In this document: one piece after another, positions 1-7,248 of the stretch | How positions within the stretch are numbered: position 1 is the stretch's first letter | How the letters are laid out: each line of letters begins with the position of its first letter | Assembly: GCA_905236055.1 (NCBI GenBank) | Contig: CAJOOA010000044.1 | Coordinates: 1 to 43,057, forward strand | Origin: Candidatus Gastranaerophilales bacterium | GTDB taxonomy: Bacteria > Cyanobacteriota > Vampirovibrionia > Gastranaerophilales > Gastranaerophilaceae | Reading direction: 5' to 3' | DNA: 43,057 bases | Translations under genes and position numbers: made by a program | The notes under the pieces: generated by a model | What the model saw: the letters and a program-made list of their open reading frames with translations, nothing else | Told to the model about the DNA's origin: nothing | Database searches by the model: none

Positions 1-215
1 ATCTCAAAGTGTTCACGAGATTTTTTATCAACGTGAGGTGAACGTAATACGCAATAAATACGTCTTTTTGTAGGTAAAGGAATCGGGCCTGCTACTTTAG
101 CGTCTGTTCTCTTTGCCGTTTCTACGATTTTTTCAGCAGAAGCGTCAACCAATCTGTGTTCGTAAGATCTCAAACAAACTCTGATTCTTTGTCTTTTTGA
201 ATCTGTTGCTGCCAT
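1..215 (-). CDS. rpsJ: 30S ribosomal protein S10 (3' end outside window)
   Basis: The ORF track missed this because it runs off the window edge. The reverse complement starts with ATG at 215 and reads [20 protein letters not shown], then the S10 signature around [20 protein letters not shown] and SREHFE, so about 71 of roughly 100 residues are present. S10 is a small-subunit protein that also pairs with NusB in antitermination. The [12 protein letters not shown] stretch resembles cyanobacterial S10 as I remember it. An AAGGAATGG ribosome-binding site precedes the ATG. S10 usually heads the large S10-spc ribosomal operon, which would continue to the left of the window. A promoter is visible about 100 bases upstream. 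Confidence 0.95.
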   Translation of the reverse strand, partial: MAATDSKRQRIRVCLRSYEHRLVDASAEKIVETAKRTDAKVAGPIPLPTKRRIYCVLRSPHVDKKSREHFE

Positions 216-323
216 TTTCCATTCCTTTATATTTGTCTTTTACTGTTTTGCTATTTATCGAAAACCTTATACCAATGCCTTTTTAACGCATAAGTATACC
301 AATTCGGCTATCTAGCAAGCTCA

Positions 324-352
324 ATCGTAAAACAAACAAAAATCAGAGTCAA
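324..352 (-). promoter_or_regulatory. rpsJ sigma70-type promoter
   Basis: On the minus strand TTGACT (352-347) is followed after 17 bases by TACGAT (329-324). This predicts a start near 317 and a leader of about 100 nt before rpsJ. An HLR1-like element (379-396) sits roughly 60-80 bases upstream of that start. Confidence 0.5.
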
Positions 353-378
353 CAGCGGATTTTAAGTTTAATTTAAAT

Positions 379-396
379 TTTACAAAAATTTACAAT
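379..396 (+). promoter_or_regulatory. HLR1-like direct repeat (RpaB-type site), copy 1a
   Basis: The sequence is TTTACAAA-AA-TTTACAAT, two 8-bp units separated by 2 bp. It matches the published cyanobacterial HLR1 consensus (G/T)TTACA(A/T)(A/T)-N2-(G/T)TTACA(A/T)(A/T) at every defined position. With the site at 420-437 it forms a 17-bp perfect inverted repeat. It lies between the divergent rpsJ and 857-aa genes. Binding by RpaB is inferred from the consensus only. Confidence 0.65.
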
Positions 397-419
397 CCGG
401 GTAAAATTTTTCATAAAAA

Positions 420-437
420 TTTGTAAATTTTTGTAAA
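420..437 (-). promoter_or_regulatory. HLR1-like direct repeat (RpaB-type site), copy 1b
   Basis: The minus strand reads TTTACAAA-AA-TTTACAAA, a full match to the HLR1 consensus and in the opposite orientation to copy 1a. On the plus strand it covers the likely -35 (TTGTAA 421-426) of the 857-aa gene. In cyanobacteria, sites overlapping the core promoter tend to repress and upstream sites to activate. Confidence 0.65.
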
Positions 438-451
438 GATTAACGTATAAA
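421..451 (+). promoter_or_regulatory. Probable promoter of the 857-aa gene
   Basis: TTGTAA (421-426) and TATAAA (446-451, within TATAAAT) are spaced 19 bp. The spacing is long, but the same layout of HLR1 repeat then -10 box is seen upstream of the 145-aa gene, which supports it. Confidence 0.4.
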
Positions 452-514
452 TCCTAAAGTTTTCAAAAAAAAAGCCGTTATACATGCAAAGGGAAAACCG
501 AAAAGGAGTAATTA

Positions 515-3088
515 ATGGCATCAGGAATAAGCGCATTTTACTTATTTGTAACGAAACATGGCGGCTTTGAGCAATTCAAGCGTGATGCTGATACTAACAG
601 TAATGACACAGTGCAATTTAATGAGCTGTACAATTACGTAATGTCAAACAATCAATTATCAGGTATTGTATCTGCTGATGATATGTATAATATTTGGAGA
701 GGTCTTGATGTAGAAATTACCGGAAACAACCCTGACGCATCAAACAGTGTATCAGAAGACGGTTCATTAAACGGAACTGAAGAGGATAGATTTAAATTTA
801 GAGTTACAGTTTATGGCGAAATGTCAGCAAAAGTTGGTGATGTGGTCAGAGAAATTGCGGGAAATAGCGCGTTTTCTGGTTACAACCTGAATGAAGATGC
901 ACTCGAAGCATTGGTTATAGACAGCATATTAGATGCTTGTAACGGGAATATTGAACGTGTATCGAGATATTTAAATACTTCTCAGGCAAATTCAGATATC
1001 AGAAAATTCGTCTTACAAGGCGCACTCGTTATGGTATCGGAAAAATTGTATGAAAGTATGCAATCTTATGTTGCTTCATACAACAACTATGAATTAAAAA
1101 ATGATAATGATTTAAAATCATTGATAAAAGGTTATATAAATACTCAGACAACAACTCAGGGAGTTGACCTAAATCAGATAGTAAATAATCTTACCAATAT
1201 TATAGGTAAGTATATGAATACAGCCGGAATAACGACGGGACAAACCTATAGCGCTCCTGTTGAATGGGAAGGCAAAATGAATCAGCTTCAGTTAGCTGTT
1301 TTAGAAACTAATTGGCGAAATGCCATAAATAATATTCCGGAAGCTTCTCAGTATAATTCATTTTCTGCAGAATTATTTGAAAATGCAATAGACACATTTA
1401 TTGATGCACAGAAAGCAATATGGACAGAGGCATCTACTAATGAATTTAGTACATACAATATCTCTGCCTCAAGCATTCAATCTATGTTCAGAGATTCTGA
1501 TGAAATGAACATACTTGACCACATTGTTCAAATGGGCGAAGTTGCAGATGACGTAGCCGGTTACGAAGGCAATTGGTCAGATTTCTATGGTGATGGTTCT
1601 GCTTCTCCGAATAGTTGGATGGGTGAAAATGATCCGAGGAGAATTGCAGCTGTAATATTCTACTTTGGCGGTTTCAATATATTCAATAATGAAGAGTTTT
1701 CACAACTGTTTACTCAAGATGTATTTATGAAATATTTAAAACTTGCATTTAAAGATATAACAGGCAATTTAGAAGAATATGGAATATCTAATACCTCTAC
1801 ATGTACTCAACAGGATTTGCAGAATGCTGTATTGAAGTACTTTAAGAATAACCTAAGAAGTATATTGCGTGATATGGGTGTAACTGATGAATCTGTTATC
1901 ACAAATGCTTTGTATATGAACTTTAATGGTACATATGACATAATCCATAACGAAAAAACAGAAAATTACGGCAATTATGAAATTGATGAATTGAGAACAT
2001 ACGCTCAGACTCTTGTTGACTATATAGTTAGCAAATATGGTTCAAATTCTGAAGTTGCCGAGGTAATAAATGAATACTACTTGTATGAGATAGAAAACTT
2101 AGATATCGACGAATTAAAGGAAGGTATTGATGCCCTGATGGAGGCCGTGAGAACAAGTGTGTCAGAATACCACAGACTTGATCCTGATCAGGCAGCTGCA
2201 GCTATCACGTTAACAGTTACAAATTTTGTGGATGCGAAGAATCCGTCTCATAAGCAGACTGTAAGGGTATGGTTGCGGAGCATAGCTGACAGATATCTTG
2301 AAGACTTTACCGGATGGAGTATTAAAGACTTTAAGGCCGGGTTAGAAGCTGAGTTCGAAAAATGGTATAACAGTCCAAGGGCAGTTCTGATGGCCGGAAT
2401 TGAAAACCTGGATTCATATAAAGCATTAATTGAAGAGGACTGTGATAATTATAATGGCTGTACCGACGAACAACTCGCAATGTTAAGACAAGTTCTGATA
2501 GATATGATTGATTACGCTTCTGTAATTGGCGTAAGACTCCGAACATTTAGTAATGGCGAACTCGATCCTGTAACTTTAGGTAATAATTACGGTACTTCAA
2601 ATGCTCAGGATTTGTACAACTTGATTATTGCAATAAAAAGACAAATCAATTCTATAAACGGAGGTGATATGGATGCCCTTGCCGGCAAGTACGGAGACGG
2701 TACTATAGAGATATATGTTTCTTCAAATGGTAAATATGTCAGCACATCACGCAGTGTATCAGCCAGTGAAATTGGAAACGTAAGTGTTAACAGCGATAAC
2801 GATACAGGATATACGTTATATTCTAAATTAGATCACGCAAAAAACCGTGTAAAATGTGGAATGTACGGAAGAATAAGAGAACAAGCGCAAAATGTATTTA
2901 ACAGATACAAAATTACTGGTTGGGAATCATGGTTTGAAAGTACATTTGATGAGAATGTAGGTGCTGCCGTTTGGGATAACTGCTATAGCGTTACAGGTGG
3001 TTGGAGAGTACATTTAAGAGATTCATGTAAAGACCTGAGAAGTTATATGCAATCAAGTGTCGAAAACTATATACGACAACATTTATAA
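515..3088 (+). CDS. Large EF-hand-like protein of unknown function
   Basis: Function is not recognised. The 857-residue protein has no signal peptide and no evident membrane segment. Near the N-terminus it carries one good EF-hand calcium loop at residues 26-37 (DTNSNDTVQFNE; acidic or amide side chains at positions 1, 3 and 5, hydrophobic at 8, Glu at 12). A second, weaker loop is at about 78-89 (SVSEDGSLNGTE). The remainder is mostly helical-looking, acidic and Asn/Tyr/Ser-rich, with no known domain that I can name. The start has a strong AAGGAG site 7 bases upstream and a clear terminator follows the stop, so it is a single-gene transcript. The promoter region holds two opposed HLR1-like sites. 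Calcium binding is inferred from motif shape only. It could be a structural or secreted (non-Sec) protein of this lineage. Confidence 0.85.
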   Translation: MASGISAFYLFVTKHGGFEQFKRDADTNSNDTVQFNELYNYVMSNNQLSGIVSADDMYNIWRGLDVEITGNNPDASNSVSEDGSLNGTEEDRFKFRVTVYGEMSAKVGDVVREIAGNSAFSGYNLNEDALEALVIDSILDACNGNIERVSRYLNTSQANSDIRKFVLQGALVMVSEKLYESMQSYVASYNNYELKNDNDLKSLIKGYINTQTTTQGVDLNQIVNNLTNIIGKYMNTAGITTGQTYSAPVEWEGKMNQLQLAVLETNWRNAINNIPEASQYNSFSAELFENAIDTFIDAQKAIWTEASTNEFSTYNISASSIQSMFRDSDEMNILDHIVQMGEVADDVAGYEGNWSDFYGDGSASPNSWMGENDPRRIAAVIFYFGGFNIFNNEEFSQLFTQDVFMKYLKLAFKDITGNLEEYGISNTSTCTQQDLQNAVLKYFKNNLRSILRDMGVTDESVITNALYMNFNGTYDIIHNEKTENYGNYEIDELRTYAQTLVDYIVSKYGSNSEVAEVINEYYLYEIENLDIDELKEGIDALMEAVRTSVSEYHRLDPDQAAAAITLTVTNFVDAKNPSHKQTVRVWLRSIADRYLEDFTGWSIKDFKAGLEAEFEKWYNSPRAVLMAGIENLDSYKALIEEDCDNYNGCTDEQLAMLRQVLIDMIDYASVIGVRLRTFSNGELDPVTLGNNYGTSNAQDLYNLIIAIKRQINSINGGDMDALAGKYGDGTIEIYVSSNGKYVSTSRSVSASEIGNVSVNSDNDTGYTLYSKLDHAKNRVKCGMYGRIREQAQNVFNRYKITGWESWFESTFDENVGAAVWDNCYSVTGGWRVHLRDSCKDLRSYMQSSVENYIRQHL

Positions 3089-3093
3089 TCTTG

Positions 3094-3123
3094 ATAAGCC
3101 GCCCTTTTAGGCGGCTTATTTTA
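3094..3123 (+). terminator. Intrinsic terminator of the 857-aa gene
   Basis: A perfect 10-bp stem ATAAGCCGCC/GGCGGCTTAT with loop CTTTTA is followed by TTTTA, 6 bases after the stop codon. Confidence 0.9.
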
Positions 3124-3128
3124 TACTC

Positions 3129-3335
3129 ACTCACCTCAAAAGGAGAGGGTTGGGGTGAGACAAAAAGCAAAGCTCCTTCTCCTTTGAGGAGAAGGTAGGG
3201 ATGAGGTGATTATTTTTCATAACAAAATCATACCTCACCAAGATTTTTAGATATTCGCAATGCTCATATCAAAAATCTTTCCTCTCCTATTCTTGAGGAG
3301 AAGAAAATATTTACCTCTCCTCAAATGGGAGGACG
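3129..3335. repeat. Cluster of degenerate CTCACC/CCTCTCC palindromic repeats
   Basis: The 313-base gap between the 857-aa gene and map holds several related pieces: GGAGAGGGTTGGGGTGAG, then CCTTCTCC-TTTGA-GGAGAAGG (3175-3195, perfect 8-bp stem) with a TAGGGATGAGGTG arm. Further right are CCTCTCC...GAGGAG and CCTCTCCTCAAATGGGAGGA. They look like partly decayed copies of the palindromic intergenic repeat CTCACCCCAACCCTCTCC...GGAGAGGGTTGGGGTGAG that occurs in many bacterial genomes. No ORF of note lies here. Confidence 0.6.
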
Positions 3336-3401
3336 ATTGGTTAATTACTATCGCATCATCTTAAAATTTTGTGATAAAATTATCTCAGGAGCGAATGAAA
3401 T

Positions 3402-4154
3402 ATGATTAACAGAAAATCTCGTGATGAAATAAAAAGAATGCGCCATGCAGGGCATATAGTTGCGCTGGTTCATAAAAAAATGCGTGAAGTGGTTGAGCCG
3501 GGTATTTCTACGAAAGAGCTCGATGCAATTGCAATGGAAGTAATTAAGGAAAATAAAGCAATTCCGACATTTCTAGGTTATAACGGTTTCCCGGCATGTA
3601 TTTGCACTTCTATAAACGAAAAGGTTGTCCACGGTATCCCTAATGAAAAAGAAATCCTTAAAGACGGCGATATCATTGCAATAGATGTCGGTGCAACTTA
3701 TGGCGGCATGGTTGGCGACAGTGCTTGGTCTTATGCTGTCGGTAAGATTTCGGAAGAAAAACAAAAATTAATGAAAGCCACAGAGGAAGCCCTTTTTGCC
3801 GGAATATCAAAGATGCGTGCCGGAAATGTACTTGATGATATCTCAGGTGCGGTAGAAGACGTTGCAAATTCATACGGGATGGGAATAGTTCGTCAGTACG
3901 GCGGGCACGGAGTCGGTCATACCATGCACGAAGATCCATTTCTGTTTAATTACAGAGTCGGAAATAAAACCCCTATTAAATCCGGCTATGTTATAGCAAT
4001 TGAGCCGATGTTAAACCTCGGTTGCGACGAGGTGTTTGTAGAAGAAGACGATTGGGGCGTAGTAACAAAAGACCGAAAACCGTCTGCGCACTTCGAACAT
4101 ACTGTTCTCGCTACAGACGGTGAACCAATTCTTATGACTACGTTATTAGAATAA
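3402..4154 (+). CDS. map: Methionine aminopeptidase, type I
   Basis: Removes the initiator methionine from new proteins in the cytoplasm. The length (250 aa) is typical of the bacterial short form with no N-terminal zinc-finger extension. All catalytic and metal residues are visible in the expected order: His77 (VVHGIP), Asp95 (IAIDVG), Asp106 (VGDSAW), His169 (GGHGVGHTMHE), Glu201 (AIEPM) and Glu232 (FEHTV). The start follows a CAGGAG site. The gene stands alone here, not beside adk/secY as in many genomes. Its last 9 bases overlap the end of the convergent 167-aa gene, and no terminator separates them. Confidence 0.97.
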   Translation: MINRKSRDEIKRMRHAGHIVALVHKKMREVVEPGISTKELDAIAMEVIKENKAIPTFLGYNGFPACICTSINEKVVHGIPNEKEILKDGDIIAIDVGATYGGMVGDSAWSYAVGKISEEKQKLMKATEEALFAGISKMRAGNVLDDISGAVEDVANSYGMGIVRQYGGHGVGHTMHEDPFLFNYRVGNKTPIKSGYVIAIEPMLNLGCDEVFVEEDDWGVVTKDRKPSAHFEHTVLATDGEPILMTTLLE

Positions 4155-4649
4155 GTCTGCAAGACGTTCTAAAAAGCTTCTTTCATCGTGAGTATATCCA
4201 AGTTCGCTCACCGGAATTACTATAGTTTCATTTTGCATTGGTCCATCTTCGACATAACTTCCATTGTTCAATGTTCCGTACGTTTTATACTTTTCTTGAT
4301 CATTATATTGATAAATAATTCCGGCTCTAATGCCTAAATCTTTTTTTACGCCTTTTAAGTCAATATCTTTCTTTACTGTTATATAATACACCGGGATATC
4401 TTCGCCAGTGCTATAGTCACGTTTAGTTCCTTTTGTTATGGTGTATTCGTTTGCATACTTGCTGATAAGTTCACGCAAATATTGTTCTGATTTTTCTCCG
4501 ACTTTTTCTTTATCACGTACAGGATTTTGATTCCCTTCTTCAGGATTTTTTACAGTGTAAATAGAATTTGTATATTTTGTACCATCATCCAAAGTTACGG
4601 CTTTATTATAGGTGGTGTTACTAATGTTAGCGTCAATTTTAAAAGACAT
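4146..4649 (-). CDS. Unknown 167-aa protein
   Basis: I do not recognise this protein. It is hydrophilic, Lys/Asp/Tyr-rich, with no signal peptide and no membrane segment. It contains a Thr/Tyr-rich N-terminal half and an EDIPVYYITVKKD strand-like stretch, so a mixed alpha/beta fold is possible. The ATG is preceded by a strong AAAGGAG site. The gene is divergent from the 145-aa gene across a 242-base AT-rich region that holds two HLR1-like sites, and it overlaps the end of map by 9 bases tail-to-tail. The codon style matches its neighbours. It is probably a lineage-specific protein; the good ribosome site and clean long frame argue that it is real. Confidence 0.8.
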   Translation of the reverse strand: MSFKIDANISNTTYNKAVTLDDGTKYTNSIYTVKNPEEGNQNPVRDKEKVGEKSEQYLRELISKYANEYTITKGTKRDYSTGEDIPVYYITVKKDIDLKGVKKDLGIRAGIIYQYNDQEKYKTYGTLNNGSYVEDGPMQNETIVIPVSELGYTHDERSFLERLADLF

Positions 4650-4772
4650 ATTTCTCTCCTTTTTAAACTCGTATGTATATATAAAGTTTATATATATAAA
4701 ATAATTGCCTAAAAAATTTTTATACTTTTAATAGATGCGCTATAATTGTTGTCATTACTGGTTTTAATATAA

Positions 4773-4790
4773 TTAACAAAACTTTACAAA
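4773..4790 (+). promoter_or_regulatory. HLR1-like direct repeat, copy 2a
   Basis: TTAACAAA-AC-TTTACAAA: the second unit is a perfect HLR1 half and the first differs at one position. Bases 4772-4790 are identical over 19 bp to 32934-32952, upstream of the CorC-type gene. Confidence 0.55.
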
Positions 4791-4800
4791 AGCCCTAAAA

Positions 4801-4818
4801 TTTGTAAACTTTTGTAAC
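4801..4818 (-). promoter_or_regulatory. HLR1-like direct repeat, copy 2b
   Basis: The minus strand reads GTTACAAA-AG-TTTACAAA, matching the HLR1 consensus at all defined positions. It is opposed to copy 2a, the same layout as the pair at 379-437, and covers the -35 of the 145-aa gene. Confidence 0.65.
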
Positions 4819-4831
4819 ATTTTTATATAAT
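4802..4831 (+). promoter_or_regulatory. Promoter of the 145-aa gene
   Basis: TTGTAA (4802-4807), an 18-bp spacer and a perfect TATAAT (4826-4831) predict a start near 4838 and a leader of about 54 nt. The -35 lies inside HLR1-like copy 2b. Confidence 0.6.
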
Positions 4832-4891
4832 ATTGAAATACGCATCTTTAATTCGTTTTTATATATATAAGTAATAAGATGGTATAAAAAG

Positions 4892-5329
4892 ATGGCAATA
4901 GCAAATTTACAAGAATCATTAATATCATACACTTTACGGAAAAGTGACCTTCAGTACGAGATTTCAAAACTGTGGGATATGAAAAATCTCTATGCTATGC
5001 AGTCATTGGATACCAATTCATTATTCAGTGCAGGCAAAAATGAACTTATAAAAAAATATAAAAAATTGTATGAAAACAATCCTGAATATCAAGCTAAGTA
5101 CGATAGCTACAGAGACATGGATGACTATATAGAAGAACTTAATAAATTAGAAGCACACTTCCAAGAACAGTTGGAAGAATTGTCAAATTGCGAAACGGAA
5201 ATCGATAATTCTATAACCCAAAAAGATGCAGATATGAAAGAAATAGAAGCTTACGAAGAAGCAATGAAGGCAATGCTTAAGAGCAATATACAAGGAGATT
5301 TCAGCTTCGGGGTTGCAACAGGGGGTTAA
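4892..5329 (+). CDS. Small coiled-coil protein of unknown function
   Basis: This 145-residue protein has no signal peptide and no membrane segment. It is almost wholly helical in character: heptad-like stretches at about 8-35 and 75-130 (for example DYIEELNKLEAHFQEQLEEL), ending in a Gly-rich tail FSFGVATGG. Function is not recognised. Such short helical-hairpin proteins are sometimes secretion chaperones or filament subunits, but nothing here proves that. No clear Shine-Dalgarno is visible (TATAAAAAG just before ATG), although the promoter is strong. It ends 3 bases short of the convergent transporter gene with no terminator between them. The shared two-HLR1 promoter layout suggests co-regulation with the 857-aa gene. 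Confidence 0.8.
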   Translation: MAIANLQESLISYTLRKSDLQYEISKLWDMKNLYAMQSLDTNSLFSAGKNELIKKYKKLYENNPEYQAKYDSYRDMDDYIEELNKLEAHFQEQLEELSNCETEIDNSITQKDADMKEIEAYEEAMKAMLKSNIQGDFSFGVATGG

Positions 5330-5332
5330 TAC

Positions 5333-6637
5333 TTAACCTAAAAGGTAAATCCCTATTAGAGCAAATATTATTAAGCATGTGTTGTAGTGTAGGAATGTTG
5401 GGATACAGGTATCATATATATGATTATGTTGTCCGTCTGCATTTAATCCGGATGTGGGGCCAAGTGTTGTATCTGATGCCGGTGAACCTGCATCTCCCAA
5501 TGCGGCAGCAGCAGCTATCAATACAATCATTTGTTGGGTATTGAAGCCCAATTTTATGCAAATTGGAACGAATAAAACCGCAAGAATCGGTATCGTTCCG
5601 AAAGAAGTCCCGATTCCTATAGTTATAAACAATCCAAGTATAAGTACAATAAAAGATACTGCAATAATGTTTTCGGGCATTATTGCAAGTGCCGATGAAA
5701 CGAGTGAATCTATTGCGCCTGTCTCCTTTAGCACTGCTGCAAATCCGGCTGCAACAAGCATAACAAAGGCAACATAACCCATAAGATAGATGCCTTCATT
5801 CATCATATTATCCATTTTATTTTTCGGAATAACTTTGAGTGAAAAAATTGTACCCAATCCGACCAATGCGCCTAATGGCAATGAATGGGTCAGTAATTGC
5901 ACCGCAAAGGTTAGTAATGCAGCAATTAAGACAACATAAATCGTATACTTGCTACATTCGACTTCGGTTGTATTAAATTGAAGCGGTTCTGCCTTGTATT
6001 CGCGCGGTTTTCTGTAGGTTATAAATATGGATATTAAAAGAGCAATAAACATACCTAAGCCGAGAATTAAAGTGGGTTTCCAAATTTCCCCTCTTGCTAC
6101 ATTTACGCCATTTTGCACCATATTATCAGCAATAAGATTTTGGAAAATCAAGCCGAAACCTACAGGAATCGTTATATACGGCATTTTTAACCCGAATGTA
6201 AGCGCTGATGCAACAGCTCTTCTGTCGAGCTTCAGCTTATTCATTATGCTCAAAAGCGGCGGAATTATAATAGGAATAAATGCTATGTGAATCGGTATAA
6301 TATTTTGGGATGCCATAGCAATTAGGGTTAATATCAAAAGCAACAAATATTTGTTACCTTTAATCAGTTGTGTAATTTTTTCCGATATAACTGCCGTAAA
6401 TCCGGAATGTGCCATAGTTGCGGCAAAAGTGCCAAGTAAAATATAGCTCAAGGCGGTTTCTGAATTTCCACCCATACCGGCAATAAATGTATCCATAACT
6501 TCTTTTATATTTATACCGGCAAGCAGTCCTGCTGTTATGGTTGATATAATTATTGACAGCAAAACATTTACTTTTTTTAGGCAAAGTACGCACAACAATA
6601 TTATTGATATTACGGCCGGATTTATTAAAATTGACAT
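5333..6637 (-). CDS. NhaC-superfamily transporter, YuiF-like (putative Na+/H+ antiporter or amino acid permease)
   Basis: A 434-residue polytopic inner-membrane protein with about 10-12 hydrophobic segments. The sequence LKKVNVLLSIIISTITAGLL followed by GMGGNSETALSYILLGTFA matches the Bacillus YuiF group of the Na+/H+ antiporter family. The C-terminal SPASDTTLGPTSG and repeated GTSFGT motifs are typical of the ion-transporter superfamily. YuiF-like proteins are proposed amino acid (histidine) transporters or antiporters, so the substrate is uncertain. It is the last gene of a minus-strand run; the upstream 100-aa gene's end supplies its AAGG site (AAGGTAGTAATG). With a Na+-pumping decarboxylase elsewhere in the window, Na+ coupling would make physiological sense, but this is inference. 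Confidence 0.85.
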   Translation of the reverse strand: MSILINPAVISIILLCVLCLKKVNVLLSIIISTITAGLLAGINIKEVMDTFIAGMGGNSETALSYILLGTFAATMAHSGFTAVISEKITQLIKGNKYLLLLILTLIAMASQNIIPIHIAFIPIIIPPLLSIMNKLKLDRRAVASALTFGLKMPYITIPVGFGLIFQNLIADNMVQNGVNVARGEIWKPTLILGLGMFIALLISIFITYRKPREYKAEPLQFNTTEVECSKYTIYVVLIAALLTFAVQLLTHSLPLGALVGLGTIFSLKVIPKNKMDNMMNEGIYLMGYVAFVMLVAAGFAAVLKETGAIDSLVSSALAIMPENIIAVSFIVLILGLFITIGIGTSFGTIPILAVLFVPICIKLGFNTQQMIVLIAAAAALGDAGSPASDTTLGPTSGLNADGQHNHIYDTCIPTFLHYNTCLIIFALIGIYLLG

Positions 6638-6639
6638 TA

Positions 6640-6942
6640 CTACCTTGTTTCTTCTACCTGTAACAAGTTTATAATATCAAGAGCAGTTTCTTTTTGCAAA
6701 GTTTCCGGCATTAATTTTAAATATTCAAAAGACTCGGCAATTTTTTGGTCCGTGTCATACCATCTTCTCAAAACGTAGTTGAAAGCATCTGAAATTATAT
6801 TCTCTGATAAATCTAGTCCGTTGTTTTTTGATTTTGAAACAATTAGATCGGCGCATTTGTATTGAGTCATGATACCTGCATTTCTCATTAAACTCACTGC
6901 TAAACTCACTGTCGGATCAATATCATACCATCTTTTGTTCAT
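6640..6942 (-). CDS. Unknown 100-aa protein with two WYD motifs
   Basis: I do not recognise this protein. It has a twofold look: RWYDIDPTVSLAVSLM at the start and RWYDTDQKIAESFEYL at about 60-75, suggesting two copies of a helical unit that begins with an RWYD turn. It is soluble, with no signal peptide. Its start codon overlaps the stop of the preceding yggU-like gene by one base (TAATG), and the transporter gene starts 2 bases after it. The tight packing indicates one transcript and translational coupling. Similar repeats in phasin- or helical-bundle proteins are known, but no function should be assigned. Confidence 0.8.
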   Translation of the reverse strand: MNKRWYDIDPTVSLAVSLMRNAGIMTQYKCADLIVSKSKNNGLDLSENIISDAFNYVLRRWYDTDQKIAESFEYLKLMPETLQKETALDIINLLQVEETR

Positions 6943-7241
6943 TATGCACCTTCTTTTATGTTTAATATAGATTTTATTTCTTCTACTTTAGTTTTGTTTG
7001 ATGTTTTAATAAGTACCGTTTTTTCTTTTGAAGTTACCCCTTTTATGATTTCTATATTCGTTTTAGGAACTTTTATTTTTTTTGAAAGTATCTCTATAAG
7101 AGCTTTGTTTGCCTTATTTTCAATTGGCTGAGCTGTTACTTTTATTTTTAATGTGCCATTATCTGTAATTATATCATTTTTTGAAGAATTTGGTATGATT
7201 TTTACTTTTATTTGCAATTCGTTATTATTGCTTTCTGTCAA
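6942..7241 (-). CDS. DUF167/UPF0235 (YggU) family protein
   Basis: A 99-residue protein of the YggU/DUF167 family, visible as LQIKVKIIPNSSKNDI, LKIKVTAQPIENKANKALIE and the KGVTSKEKTVLI strand. The family has a small alpha/beta fold and no agreed biochemical role. The start appears to be TTG at 7241: no ATG occurs near the N-terminus and a GGGG-rich site lies upstream. It lies 7 bases after the methyltransferase stop, with the next gene overlapping by one base. In many bacteria the family sits near yggT and PLP-homeostasis genes; that context is not seen here. Confidence 0.9.
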   Translation of the reverse strand: MTESNNNELQIKVKIIPNSSKNDIITDNGTLKIKVTAQPIENKANKALIEILSKKIKVPKTNIEIIKGVTSKEKTVLIKTSNKTKVEEIKSILNIKEGA

Positions 7242-7248
7242 AATTTCT

